From Nocardia blacklockiae (GTDB lineage: Bacteria > Actinomycetota > Actinomycetes > Mycobacteriales > Mycobacteriaceae), in NCBI RefSeq assembly GCF_015477355.1, contig NZ_JADLRJ010000001.1, positions 930,001 to 994,000 on the forward strand: 64,000 nucleotides of DNA. The letters run 5' to 3'. The notes beneath the pieces were generated by a model. It worked only from the letters and a program-made list of their open reading frames with translations, ran no database searches and was not told the origin of the DNA. Position numbers and translations under genes: made by a program. The stretch's first letter is position 1. Each line of letters begins with the position of its first letter. Shown here in pieces: positions 42,221-50,992 of this stretch.

Positions 42221-42664
42221 CTACGGCCAGGGCGTGTCGTCGCGGGACACGCGGCGGTGGGCGACCAGCCACCGGCCGCCGGTGCGTTCGAGGCGGTCCT
42301 CGAGCGTCGTCATCCGCACCAGCCGCGAGGCCTCGCCGGGCGCCGTGGCGACGATCTGCAAGTAGGCGCCGACCGTCAGCGTCTCCGAATCTTCTTGCAG
42401 CACAGCGATGTTGGTGACGACATGCCTGCGCACCTCGTTCGCCGCGCGCGCCCCCTCACGAAACGCGGCGGCGAACTCGGTCAGCGCGGCCGTCCCGGCG
42501 ACCGGCTCGGGATAGCTCGGCGAATGGAATTCACCGTCGGCGGTGAAGGTCGCGGCCCAGTCGGCGGCCCGGCCGCCGTCGATGTACCGGCTCTGCCACC
42601 CGTACAGCTGATGTACTTCGGCGATCGTCGACGGCGCCGGCACTGCGGGCTGCTCCCTAGTCAT
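42221..42664 (-). CDS. SnoaL/NTF2-like protein
   Basis: A 147-residue cone-fold protein starting at ATG 42664 behind GAGGAGA. Pattern: IAEVHQLYGWQSRYIDGGRAADWAATFTADGEF (split here: LYGWQSRYIDGG and WAATFTADGEF), RHVVTNIAVL and EDRLERTGGRWLVAHRRV, typical of SnoaL_4-like or small-subunit dioxygenase-type folds. Such proteins act as isomerases, dehydratases or binding proteins. It is first in the five-gene operon, divergent from an IclR gene. Confidence 0.85.
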   Translation of the reverse strand: MTREQPAVPAPSTIAEVHQLYGWQSRYIDGGRAADWAATFTADGEFHSPSYPEPVAGTAALTEFAAAFREGARAANEVRRHVVTNIAVLQEDSETLTVGAYLQIVATAPGEASRLVRMTTLEDRLERTGGRWLVAHRRVSRDDTPWP

Positions 42665-42719
42665 CGATTTCTCCTCGAATTCGGCACGGCCGGAAGCGGG
42701 TTGATCGTCACCGCTTGCC

Positions 42720-42734
42720 GTGCGATAATCGCAC
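42720..42734. promoter_or_regulatory. IclR operator candidate
   Basis: GTGCGATAATCGCAC, perfect 7-bp arms, between the divergent catabolic operon and the IclR gene. A second half-site TGTGCGATAT follows at 42739-42748. Position and symmetry fit a site controlling both directions. Confidence 0.65.
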
Positions 42735-42794
42735 GCAGTGTGCGATATGTATGCAGAGTAGGTGTCCCCGCTCACAGAAGTCAAGAAAGTCGAT

Positions 42795-43517
42795 ATGAAC
42801 CACAGCGCCGATACGGCGAACGAGCGCAAACCCGCGGCGGAACTCGACTCCGGAATGTCGAAGACGCTGCATCACGGACTGGAAATTCTCGAGGTGCTGT
42901 CCGGGCATGTGCACGGGTTGACGATCACCGAGATCGCCGATGCCGTCGGCGTGCACCGCACGGTCGCGCACCGGCTCGTGCGCACGCTGGAGGCCCACCG
43001 CCTCTGCCGCCGCGACGACGGCAAACGCGTCACGCTGGGCGCGGGCCTGGTCACGCTGGCCGAGCCGGTGGACCAAGATCTGCGCACCGTGGCGCGCCCG
43101 GTCATGGAGGAACTCGCCGAGCGCACCCGCGCCACCGTCCACCTGGTGATCCGCGAGGGCGCGGACGAGGTGCGGGCACTGATGGTCGTGGAACCGCGTA
43201 ATGCCCAGGTGCACGTGGCCTTCCGGCCGGGCCAGGTGCACCCCATCGACCGCGGCTCGGCGGGCCTGGCCATGCTGATCGACCTCCCGCCCACCCCAGG
43301 CGAGCGCCCGGAGCTGGCGGCCGCGCGCACCCGCGGCTACGCCGTCACCCGCGGCGAGGTGGTGGCGACGGTGTTCGGTGTCTCCGCGCCGGTCCCGAAC
43401 CGCCGCGGCGGGCCCCGAACCACGATCGGCGTCTCGGTCTTCGAGATCGACGACGAGGCGGCCCTCGGCGCGGCCGTCGTCGACGCGGCACGTCGGCTGG
43501 GCGCGCTACTGCACTGA
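42795..43517 (+). CDS. IclR family transcriptional regulator
   Basis: A 240-residue regulator. ATG 42795 has AGAAAG five bases upstream; GTG 42762 is an alternative. HTH at about 20-75 (SKTLHHGLEILEVLSGHVHG, TEIADAVGVHRTVAHRLVRTL), effector domain at about 85-238 (RPVMEELAERTRATVHLVIREG, ALMVVEPR, IDRGSAGLAML). It is divergent from the NTF2/SDR/flavoprotein/MHS operon and probably controls it. The final codons ALLH-stop lie in the first unit of a 32-bp tandem repeat. Confidence 0.9.
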   Translation: MNHSADTANERKPAAELDSGMSKTLHHGLEILEVLSGHVHGLTITEIADAVGVHRTVAHRLVRTLEAHRLCRRDDGKRVTLGAGLVTLAEPVDQDLRTVARPVMEELAERTRATVHLVIREGADEVRALMVVEPRNAQVHVAFRPGQVHPIDRGSAGLAMLIDLPPTPGERPELAAARTRGYAVTRGEVVATVFGVSAPVPNRRGGPRTTIGVSVFEIDDEAALGAAVVDAARRLGALLH

Positions 43518-43660
43518 AGGCACGTCAGCAGGGCGCGCTACTGCACTGCGGTCACGTCGGCAAGGCGCGCTACCGCACTGCGGGCGCGTCGGCGGGGCGC
43601 GCTACTGCACTGCGGGCACGTCGGCAGGGCGCGCTACCGGACTGCGGGCGCGGCGTCGGG
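43501..43660 (+). repeat. five tandem copies of a 32-bp unit
   Basis: Units begin at 43501, 43533, 43565, 43597 and 43629 with GCGCGCTAC(T/C)GCACTG followed by CGGGCACGTCGGCAGG-like sequence. Unit 1 contains the stop codon of the plus-strand IclR gene, and unit 5 contains the stop of the convergent minus-strand IclR gene. The sequence just before unit 1 (CACGTCGGCTGG) resembles the end of a unit, suggesting the array grew from the 3' end of the first IclR gene. It has no spacers, so it is not CRISPR. Confidence 0.85.
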
Positions 43661-44353
43661 CAGCGAATCCGCGGCGTGCGCGCCGATGTCGCGGACGGCG
43701 TCGAGCAGCGGATCCCGCGCGGCGTCGACGACGGACTCCCGGTTGGTGACGATATTGACCGCGGCGAGCCGCCCCCAGCCCGGAAGCGGCGCGGCGATGG
43801 CGTGCGCGCCCTGGTTGAGCTCGCCGTGCGTGGTGACGAAGCCGTCGGCGCGCGCCGCGCCGACCCGGTCGGGTTCACCCGCGCGCGGCGGCCCCGAGGC
43901 CAGCGCGGCCACCCCGCCCGCGCCGCGATCGAGGGGGTCGCGATTGCCGAGCCGGTAGGAGAACCGCGGCCCGTCACTCGGCGGCTCGGCCACCAACGTG
44001 GTCACCGCGTACCCGTCGATCACCTCCACCAGCGACGCGGTGGCGTCGACGGCCCGCGCGAGACGCTCGAGCACGGGCGCGGCCACCTCCCGCAACCCGG
44101 GACGCGAGAGCCCGAGCAGTTCGCCCACCGCGGGACCGACCCGGTACGCCCCGCCCTCGTCGCGCTGCGCGAAACCGGTGCGCTGCAACGACACCAGCAA
44201 CCGCGTGGTGATGGATCGGTGCAGCCCGCAGGCCGCCGCGACCTGCGCGGTGGTCAGCCCCTCGGGATGCCGGCCCAGCTCGACCAGCACCGCGAGGCCG
44301 CGTTCCAGGGTCTGGGCACCGTCGTTCGGTTCAGCGCGTGTCACGGCTGTCAT
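43634..44353 (-). CDS. IclR family regulator of the homogentisate cluster
   Basis: A 239-residue IclR protein. HTH at about 12-65 (AQTLERGLAVLVELGRHPEG, TAQVAAACGLHRSITTRLLVSL); effector domain at about 75-225 (REVAAPVLERLARAVDATASLVEVIDG, LDRGAGGVAALA). The first residues overlap the end of the upstream hypothetical gene by 4 bases (ATGA), so the two are co-transcribed away from hmgA. It likely represses or activates the divergent hmgA operon. Its stop lies in the fifth 32-bp repeat. Confidence 0.9.
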   Translation of the reverse strand: MTAVTRAEPNDGAQTLERGLAVLVELGRHPEGLTTAQVAAACGLHRSITTRLLVSLQRTGFAQRDEGGAYRVGPAVGELLGLSRPGLREVAAPVLERLARAVDATASLVEVIDGYAVTTLVAEPPSDGPRFSYRLGNRDPLDRGAGGVAALASGPPRAGEPDRVGAARADGFVTTHGELNQGAHAIAAPLPGWGRLAAVNIVTNRESVVDAARDPLLDAVRDIGAHAADSLPDAAPAVR

Positions 44354-45177
44354 TGTTCACTCCCGGCCACACCGTCCCCCAGCAACCCGAGCGTCGCGAG
44401 ATCGTCGTACGGCTCCGTGACGCTGCACGAACCGTAGGACGCGAACAGCGCCCGCTGCGCCGGGACGGCGAGCGCTCTCCCGTCCCGCTCGCCCAGGATC
44501 GCGACGAGCGAATCCACCTCGGCCCCTGCGGCGGCGGCCGCCGCGGCACACAGGATGTTGAGAAACCCGTGGTGCTCGAACTCGGTGGCCGCGTCGGTGT
44601 GCCGCACCGCATGGTGCAGTCCCGCAGTGCATTTGAACGGCGTCGACGCGCGCGCGGCATCGCGAATCCAGCCCGCCACCTCGGTCTCGCTGGGAAACGC
44701 GGCGGCCTCGGTGCCGCCGGTGCGGAACTTGAGCCGCATCCCGGCGTCCGCGACGGCGGCGAGCAATTCGGCCCACTCCGGATGGCCCGGCCGCGGCACC
44801 TCGACATAGGTGGTCACATCCCCGCGATCCACCCCCGCGATCTCCGCGACCTGCGGCGCCAGCGCCCGGGAGCCATCGAGTTTGACCTCCAGCGCCAGCA
44901 CGCGACACCGCCCCGCCGACTCCAGCGTCGCGCCCACGGCCTCCGGCCCCGGGACCACGACGCTCACCCCCAGACCCTCCGGAAACAGTTCGGCCGTAGC
45001 CGCCTCGGCGGCCGCCGCGAGATCACCGGCGCCGACCACGAACGGCCCCACGAGCTCCCGCAGCGACGACCGCCGATGCACGGCGTGCGCGACGACCGCC
45101 GCGGGCAGCGGCAGCGACCCCGGCGGGTAGATGGCGGCGTCGTCGACGAGTGCGGCAAAGACGGGTGGGATTGACAT
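44350..45177 (-). CDS. conserved protein of unknown function in the homogentisate cluster
   Basis: A 275-residue cytoplasmic protein. Its opening PPVFAALVDDAAIYPPGSLPL is distinctive. Later come GPFVVGAGDLAAAAEAATAE, VTTYVEVPRPGHPEWAELLA, AGMRLKFRTGGTEAAAFPSE, FKCTAGLHHAVRH and FEHHGFLNILCA, suggesting an alpha/beta (perhaps barrel-like) fold with conserved Lys, Arg, Thr and His residues that could be catalytic. I do not recognise a named family. It is divergent from hmgA and coupled to the IclR gene, so it probably belongs to tyrosine/homogentisate breakdown. Confidence 0.75.
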   Translation of the reverse strand: MSIPPVFAALVDDAAIYPPGSLPLPAAVVAHAVHRRSSLRELVGPFVVGAGDLAAAAEAATAELFPEGLGVSVVVPGPEAVGATLESAGRCRVLALEVKLDGSRALAPQVAEIAGVDRGDVTTYVEVPRPGHPEWAELLAAVADAGMRLKFRTGGTEAAAFPSETEVAGWIRDAARASTPFKCTAGLHHAVRHTDAATEFEHHGFLNILCAAAAAAAGAEVDSLVAILGERDGRALAVPAQRALFASYGSCSVTEPYDDLATLGLLGDGVAGSEQ

Positions 45178-45201
45178 GGCTCACACTGTAGCGCAGCATG
45201 G

Positions 45202-45234
45202 TCGATAATAGATCACTCAATAACCGTTTATCGA
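45202..45234. promoter_or_regulatory. possible IclR site between divergent genes
   Basis: Inverted half-sites TCGATAA (45202-45208) and TTATCGA (45228-45234), separated by 19 bases, in the AT-rich 74-base gap between the hypothetical/IclR unit and hmgA. The symmetry fits a regulator binding over both promoters. Confidence 0.5.
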
Positions 45235-45251
45235 ACATCGAGGGATTCGAC

Positions 45252-46439
45252 ATGGCGTACTACCGACGCGTGGGCGGTGTGCCGGACACCCGGCACACCG
45301 CGTTCCGCGACGAGGCGGGCCGGTTCCGCTACGAGGAACTGATGGGCGAGGAGGGCTTCTCCTCGGACTCCTCGCTGCTGTACCACCGCACGATCCCCTC
45401 GGCCATCGTCGGCAGTACGGTCTGGGACCTCCCGGATCAGTCGACCGTGCCGAACCACCCGCTCAAGCCGCGTCACCTGCGGCTGCACGACCTGTTCGGC
45501 GACGAGGTCGGCGGCATCGACGCCGTCACCGGCCGCCGCCTGGTGCTCGCCAACGGCGACGTGCGCATCGCCTACGTCGTCGCGGCCGCGCCGTCGCCGT
45601 ACTACCGCGACGCGATCGGCGACGAGTGCGTGTACGTCGAGTCGGGCGGCGGCGTCGTCGAAACCGTGTTCGGCGTATTGCCGTATCGCACAGGTGATTT
45701 CGTGGTCATCCCGCGAGCCACCACCCATCGCTGGGTGCCTGCGGAAGTGAGCCGGTTGTACGCGATCGAGGGCAACGGCCACATCGCGCCGCCCAAGCGC
45801 TACCTGTCCCGCTTCGGCCAGTTCCTCGAGCACGCGCCCTACTGCGAGCGCGATCTGCACGGCCCCGACGGTCCCCTGCTCGCCGCGGGCACGGATGTCG
45901 AGGTGCTGGTGAAGCACCGCGCCGGCGGGGCGATCGTGGGCACCCGGTTCGTCTACGCCGAGCACCCGTTCGACGTGGTGGGCTGGGACGGCTGCCTGTA
46001 TCCGTACACGTTCGACGTCGCGGACTTCATGCCGATCACCGGCAAGGTCCACCAGCCCCCGCCCGTGCATCAGGTCTTCGAGGGCGACAACTTCGTCATC
46101 TGCAATTTCGTGCCGCGCAAGGTCGACTACCACCCGCAGTCGGTCCCGGTGCCGTACTACCACTCCAACGTCGACTCCGACGAGGTGATGTTCTACGCCG
46201 ACGGCGACTACGCCGCGCGCAAGGGCTCCGGGATCGGCGTCGGCTCGGTGTCGCTGCATCCGGGCGGCCACGCGCACGGCCCGCAGCCCGGCGCGACGGA
46301 GGCCTCGATCGGGGTGCAGAGCTTCGACGAGCTGGCGATCATGGTCGACACCTTCCGTCCGCTGGAACTCGGCGAGGGCGGCGCCGCCGCGGACGACGGC
46401 GTCTACGCCTGGGCCTGGGCCGGCCGGACGGTCGGGTGA
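45252..46439 (+). CDS. hmgA: homogentisate 1,2-dioxygenase
   Basis: Opens the ring of homogentisate to maleylacetoacetate using Fe(II) and O2, in phenylalanine/tyrosine degradation. It has 395 residues from ATG 45252 behind GAGGG. Iron ligands are visible as in the known enzyme: His in YYHSNVDSDEVMFY, Glu in the same DEV segment, and His in HPGGHAHGPQPG. ERDLHGPDG and ITGKVHQPPPVHQVFEG are also conserved. It is first in a four-gene operon whose stop overlaps the next possible start (GTGA). Confidence 0.94.
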   Translation: MAYYRRVGGVPDTRHTAFRDEAGRFRYEELMGEEGFSSDSSLLYHRTIPSAIVGSTVWDLPDQSTVPNHPLKPRHLRLHDLFGDEVGGIDAVTGRRLVLANGDVRIAYVVAAAPSPYYRDAIGDECVYVESGGGVVETVFGVLPYRTGDFVVIPRATTHRWVPAEVSRLYAIEGNGHIAPPKRYLSRFGQFLEHAPYCERDLHGPDGPLLAAGTDVEVLVKHRAGGAIVGTRFVYAEHPFDVVGWDGCLYPYTFDVADFMPITGKVHQPPPVHQVFEGDNFVICNFVPRKVDYHPQSVPVPYYHSNVDSDEVMFYADGDYAARKGSGIGVGSVSLHPGGHAHGPQPGATEASIGVQSFDELAIMVDTFRPLELGEGGAAADDGVYAWAWAGRTVG

Positions 46440-46447
46440 GGACGGGC

Positions 46448-47221
46448 ATGGACAAGGTGTGTGACTCCGCCGCGGCGGCGGTCGGCCGGATTGCCGACGG
46501 ATCCACCGTCGCCGTCGGCGGTTTCGGGCTGAGCGGGATTCCCGCGGTGCTGATCAACGCGTTGCTGGCGGCGGGGACCGGCGACCTCGAGGTCGTGTCG
46601 AACAACGCCGGCGTCGACGACTGGGGTCTGGGCGTGCTGCTCGGCGCGCGGCGGCTGCGCCGGATCGTGGCGTCGTACGTCGGCGAGAACAAGGAGTTCG
46701 CGCGGCAGTACCTGGCGGGCGAACTCGAGGTCGAGCTGACGCCGCAGGGCACCCTCGCCGAGCGATTGCGCGCGGGCGGTTCGGGCATCGCCGCGTTCTA
46801 CACCCGCACCGGTGTCGGCACCCAGGTCGCCGACGGCGGCCTGCCCTGGAAATACGCCGCCGATGGATCCGTGCTCGTCGAGTCGCCGCCGAAACCGGTC
46901 GCGGTGTTCGACGAGGCCGAACATGTGCTGGAACGGGCGATCGTCGCGGACTTCGGATTGGTGCGCGCCTGGAAGGGCGACCGGCACGGCAATCTCGTCT
47001 TCCGCAGATCGGCCCGCAATTTCAACCCGCTCGTGGCGATGTGCGCGCGGGTGACCATCGCCGAAGTGGAGGAGTTGGTGCCCGCCGGGGCGCTGGACCC
47101 CGACGAGATCCACACCCCCGGCGTCTACGTCCACCACGTCGTCCCGCTCACCCCGGAACAGGTGGCGGACAAGCGAATCGAGAAGCGCACCGTGACCCTC
47201 AGTACCAAGGAGGCCGGCTGA
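46448..47221 (+). CDS. scoA: 3-oxoacid CoA-transferase subunit A
   Basis: Alpha subunit of succinyl-CoA:3-oxoacid CoA-transferase, 257 residues. ATG 46448 has GAGG six bases upstream; GTG 46436, overlapping the hmgA stop, is the alternative. [20 protein letters not shown] is the family signature, with [14 protein letters not shown] and [25 protein letters not shown] (here [10 protein letters not shown]) later. In this operon it would activate the acetoacetate released by fumarylacetoacetase. Its TGA overlaps the scoB ATG (TGATG). Confidence 0.93.
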   Translation: MDKVCDSAAAAVGRIADGSTVAVGGFGLSGIPAVLINALLAAGTGDLEVVSNNAGVDDWGLGVLLGARRLRRIVASYVGENKEFARQYLAGELEVELTPQGTLAERLRAGGSGIAAFYTRTGVGTQVADGGLPWKYAADGSVLVESPPKPVAVFDEAEHVLERAIVADFGLVRAWKGDRHGNLVFRRSARNFNPLVAMCARVTIAEVEELVPAGALDPDEIHTPGVYVHHVVPLTPEQVADKRIEKRTVTLSTKEAG

Positions 47222-47880
47222 TGCCCTGGACCCGTGAGCAGATGGCCGCCCGCGTGGCCGCCGAGCTGCGCGACGGCGACTACGTCAATCTCGGCATCGG
47301 CCTGCCGACGCTGGTCCCGAACTTCGTGCCCGACGACGTCGAACTGGTGCTGCACTCGGAGAACGGCATCCTCGGCGTCGGCCCCTACCCGGACCCGGAC
47401 GGGATCGACGCGGATCTCGTCAACGCGGGCAAGGAGACCGTCACGGTCCGGCGCGGCGCGTCGTTCTTCGACAGCGCGACCAGTTTCGGCATGATCCGCG
47501 CCGGCAAGATCGACACCGCGATCCTGGGCGCCATGCAGGTGTCGGCCGCCGGTGACATCGCGAACTGGATGATCCCCGGCGCCATGGTGAAAGGCATGGG
47601 CGGCGCGATGGATCTCGTGCACGGTGCGCGCCGCGTCGTGGTCCTGATGGAACACGTGGCCAAGGACGGCACGCCCAAGCTGGTCCGCGAGTGCACGCTG
47701 CCGTACACCGGCCGCGCGGTGGTCCACCGGATCATCACCGACCTCGGGGTCCTCGATGTCACCCCCGAGGGACTGCTCCTGCTCGAACTCGCTCCGGACG
47801 TCTCGGTCGACGACGTCCGCGCACGCACCGAACCACCGATTCGCATCGCCGAATCCCTACTCGCGGAGGCGATCCGATGA
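47221..47880 (+). CDS. scoB: 3-oxoacid CoA-transferase subunit B
   Basis: Beta subunit, 219 residues. The catalytic Glu that carries CoA as a thioester lies in [28 protein letters not shown] and [19 protein letters not shown] are family blocks; [20 protein letters not shown] follows. It begins at the base where scoA stops and ends overlapping the fahA start (ATGA), so translation is coupled across the operon. Confidence 0.94.
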   Translation: MPWTREQMAARVAAELRDGDYVNLGIGLPTLVPNFVPDDVELVLHSENGILGVGPYPDPDGIDADLVNAGKETVTVRRGASFFDSATSFGMIRAGKIDTAILGAMQVSAAGDIANWMIPGAMVKGMGGAMDLVHGARRVVVLMEHVAKDGTPKLVRECTLPYTGRAVVHRIITDLGVLDVTPEGLLLLELAPDVSVDDVRARTEPPIRIAESLLAEAIR

Positions 47881-49082
47881 CCGCGGCCGACCAGCTCGCC
47901 ACCACCGGCTTCGGCAGCACCCACCTGCCCTACGGCTCGTATTCGACCGCGACGTCCGGCCCGCGGCTCGGCGTCCGACTCGGCGACCACGTGCTCAACG
48001 CCGCCGCACTGCTCCGGCACACCGACGCCTCGCCCGCCGATCTCGCGGCCGTCGACACCGGGAACCTGGACGTCCTGCTGACTCGCGACCGCGCGACGTG
48101 GGACCGGGTGCGCACCTGGATCGCGCACGCCGTGGAGGACCCGGACGCGACCGAAAGCATTGTGGCAGAGGCTGTTCCACTGACCGACTGCACGCTGCAC
48201 CTGCCGTTCACCGTCGCCGATTACGTCGATTTCTACGGCAACGAGTTCCACGCCTCCAACGTCGGCCGGATCTTCCGCCCCGGGCAGCCGCCGCTGACGC
48301 CGAACTGGAAACACCTGCCCATCGGCTATCACGGCCGGGCGGGCACCATCGTACCCAGCGGCACCGACATCCCGCGGCCCAAGGGCCTGCGCCCCGAACC
48401 CGACGGGACACCCACTTTCGGGCCCAGTCGTCGGCTCGACATCGAGGTCGAGGTCGGCTTCGTCCTCGGATCGCCCGTGCCACAAGGACAAATCGCGCTC
48501 GGCGCCGCCGCCGACCACATCTTCGGCCTGGTCCTGACCAACGACTGGTCCGCCCGCGACATCCAGGCCTTCGAGTACGTACCCCTGGGCCCGTTCCTCG
48601 GAAAATCCTTCGCCACCTCGATCGCCGCCTGGGTCACCCCACTGCCCTGCCTCGACCACGCCCGGGTGGCGCCCCCACCACGCGAGGTACCCCTCGCCGC
48701 CTACCTCGACGATTCCACCTCTCCCCCTTGGGCTTTCGACTTCACCATCGACGTCGTACTCAACGGCGAAACGGTATCCACCGCCCCCTACGCGACAACG
48801 TACTGGACCGCCGCGCAAATGCTGTCCCACCTGACCGTCAACGGCGCGACCCTGCGCGCAGGCGACTTCTTCGCCAGCGGCACCATCTCCGGCCCCGCCC
48901 GCCACCAACGCGGCTCGTTCCTCGAAATATCCTGGGGCGGCACCGACCCCCTCCCCCTCACCGACGGCACGGAAATCACCTTCCTCCGCGACGGCGACGA
49001 GGTGACATTGCGAGCCACCGCCCCGGGCCCATCCGGCACCACCCTCACCTTCGGCGAGTGCACCGGCCGCATACTCCCCTGA
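47877..49082 (+). CDS. fahA: fumarylacetoacetase
   Basis: Hydrolyses fumarylacetoacetate to fumarate and acetoacetate, the last step of homogentisate breakdown. It has 401 residues. [16 protein letters not shown] holds the metal Asp and catalytic His, [16 protein letters not shown] the substrate Arg/Tyr, [12 protein letters not shown] the metal Glu pair, and [15 protein letters not shown] the Asp and Arg-Asp-Ile-Gln block. The N-terminal SH3-like domain is present, so it is the full eukaryote-type FAH rather than the short FAH-domain hydrolase. Last gene of the operon. Confidence 0.94.
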   Translation: MTAADQLATTGFGSTHLPYGSYSTATSGPRLGVRLGDHVLNAAALLRHTDASPADLAAVDTGNLDVLLTRDRATWDRVRTWIAHAVEDPDATESIVAEAVPLTDCTLHLPFTVADYVDFYGNEFHASNVGRIFRPGQPPLTPNWKHLPIGYHGRAGTIVPSGTDIPRPKGLRPEPDGTPTFGPSRRLDIEVEVGFVLGSPVPQGQIALGAAADHIFGLVLTNDWSARDIQAFEYVPLGPFLGKSFATSIAAWVTPLPCLDHARVAPPPREVPLAAYLDDSTSPPWAFDFTIDVVLNGETVSTAPYATTYWTAAQMLSHLTVNGATLRAGDFFASGTISGPARHQRGSFLEISWGGTDPLPLTDGTEITFLRDGDEVTLRATAPGPSGTTLTFGECTGRILP

Positions 49083-49087
49083 GCCCG

Positions 49088-49564
49088 CTACCCGAACTCG
49101 CGGCAGTTCGGGTAACGGCAGCTGATGGTGTAGTAGGCGTTAACCTTCGGGCCTTGCGGGCCGTACCCGAACCTCGTCTCCAGGTTGTAGTGGGTGAACG
49201 TGTAAGTGTCGAAGCTGTTGTCGCCCACGTACGGCAGATTCCAATGCAGGTAGGCGTACGGCTGCACCGGGAGTCCGCGCTGCTCGATGCGGTAGCTGGC
49301 GTAGCCCTCGGTGCCGACCATGATGCCGGTGCCGTGCGAGGCCCACCGCACGGTCCCGCCCGGCGGCAGCTCCCGCGGCGGCAAGGTGGACCACAACCCG
49401 TGATCGAGATTGTTGCCGATGAGCACCATCCGGAACGGCGTGTTGTTCGTGAGATCGCCGGTGTACTCGATGTAGGAACCGTCCGCCGCGGCCACCGCGG
49501 GCACCGCCGTCACCCAGCCCCCGAGGGCCAGCACAACGCAAACAATCCGAGAGAACAGTCGCAC
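49088..49564 (-). CDS. secreted aegerolysin/ET79-like protein
   Basis: A 158-residue exported protein. GTG 49564 has GGAGG four bases upstream; the frame to 49639 lacks a site. Signal peptide 1-27 ([20 protein letters not shown], cleavage near AAA-DGS). The mature part has strands [43 protein letters not shown] and a late CRYPNC Cys pair. The layout 'NN-T ... P-G-G-x-x-x-W ... G-T-E-G' recalls aegerolysin/Crystal ET79 lipid-binding proteins, suggestive rather than proven. It ends 5 bases from fahA. Confidence 0.7.
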   Translation of the reverse strand: MRLFSRIVCVVLALGGWVTAVPAVAAADGSYIEYTGDLTNNTPFRMVLIGNNLDHGLWSTLPPRELPPGGTVRWASHGTGIMVGTEGYASYRIEQRGLPVQPYAYLHWNLPYVGDNSFDTYTFTHYNLETRFGYGPQGPKVNAYYTISCRYPNCREFG

Positions 49565-49845
49565 GGTACCTCCGTCATCGGTCCGGCCGAACTCGAAAGC
49601 AGCTGTGAAACAAGGTATTTGAGAAGACACCGCCGACACGGGAAGCGGGCGAGACCAGAGTACCGCGAAAACGGGACCACGCGACCGGATCCGCGATCCC
49701 GAGCGCGCGCCTTCCCTGCGGGCGTGTCGGTTACGACTTGCCGAGCAGTGCGCCCAGGACGTTTCGGACGGTATCGGCGGGCGCTGCGGGCAGGGCGGAT
49801 GATAGCCACGCTCGAGGAGCCGGACGGACTGCCCGGCCCCGCCGG

Positions 49846-50400
49846 GCCCTGGACTCGGTCATCGACGACGGGATCGGCGCAGCCCTCGAAACTCTCTGGG
49901 GCCAGCCGGCGGTCAACACCTGGAACGCGCGCCGCGGTCGCGAAATGGCTGTCCTGGTGCCGTGAGCAAGACTTGACCGCACCCGGGTGCCAGCATCGGC
50001 CGCGCGCTCGACCCCCGCGGGATTCGCAGACACCCGTGCGCTCGCGGACCGCGATCGACCGGCTCATCGCCCGCCGCGACGTCGGCCTGCAGGATCAGAC
50101 ACTGTCGCGGATGCTGTACGAAACCTGCGCGCGCACAGAGGAATTGCTCCAGCTCAACATCGAAGACCTCGACCTGCCGGGCCGGTGCGCCCGGGTGAAT
50201 CCCAAAGGCGTCAAACCCCGCGCTCGCCGCCGCACCGCCGCCCACCACGAACACGTCCTGGAAACCGTGTACCGGGACGCCGGTACCGCCCGACTACTGC
50301 CCCGCCTGATTCGCGGCCGCCCCCGCAGGCCGGTACTCATCACCCACCGCCGACCGGACCCGACACTTCCCGCACCCACTGACCAGCAGCTACGCCATAT
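49846..50400 (+). pseudogene. broken tyrosine recombinase/integrase
   Basis: The N-terminal SAM-like part [18 protein letters not shown] continues to NTWNARR around 49930, then shifts frame to [18 protein letters not shown]. The catalytic domain resumes with [15 protein letters not shown] and [23 protein letters not shown] (first active-site Arg in CARTEEL). The region that should hold His-x-x-Arg and the nucleophilic Tyr is not readable, and linker sequence is missing. One frameshift plus decay makes it non-functional. It probably mobilised the defence island that follows. Confidence 0.7.
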
Positions 50401-50460
50401 CCGCCCGAAATTTTGCCGATGCTACGGCGACCCCCACCCGCCCACAGACCCAACTCGAAT

Positions 50461-50992
50461 CGTTGTCAGACAAGCGAACGCTATTGCAGAGCAACTGCTT
50501 TCACTACCTTCGCCGTCTGGAGGGACTTGGCCATTACGCACACGCCCTCCACCAGAAGAACTGCTAACTTTCTGCCGCACCCCATCACGCAGGTCGGGAT
50601 TCGTGCCCCTCCGAGCCAGCGCTGCTGCACGCGACAAGCGACAACCGCGACGACGGTCCTCGCAATGAGGTGGTGGTTGCGGTGCCGGCCGAGCCGGTTG
50701 AATCACGCGGCCGCGCAAGCACTCTTGCGGACAGTATTGAAAGCTGCAGAACGGGAGCGCGGGCTGATCCGACAGCCTACGCCGTCGACGAAGCCGCCGA
50801 GCGAGATTCCGCGCGGTAGCGACAAACCCTGACCGTGGGCGTAGTGGTCGCGTCGGCGTGGGCGAGTTGAACCCCTACGCCGGTGAAGCGTGGATGTGGC
50901 AATCGAGCCCAAATCGCGCTCGATGCAAGTTTATTCGGTGCGTAGCTTCGTGTGCGGACCTTGGTTCGAGCGGTTGCTGAATCCGCAGGGGC
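50461..50992. other. degenerate stretch before the jet operon
   Basis: About 530 bases of mixed, less GC-rich sequence without an intact gene. Short frames occur, including one to 50832 with a basic, low-complexity content, but none has a start with a ribosome site. It is probably decayed integrase or other island DNA and holds the jetA promoter near its end. AAATCGCGCTCGATGC at 50913-50930 is the most AT-rich point. Confidence 0.45.

Noticed and set aside
43501-43660. Tandem array as a CRISPR
   Set aside because: Units are contiguous with no unique spacers and no cas genes nearby.
50413-50832. 139-codon frame before the jet operon
   Set aside because: Low-complexity Arg/Thr/Pro content, no ribosome site and no family motif; it looks like decayed island DNA.
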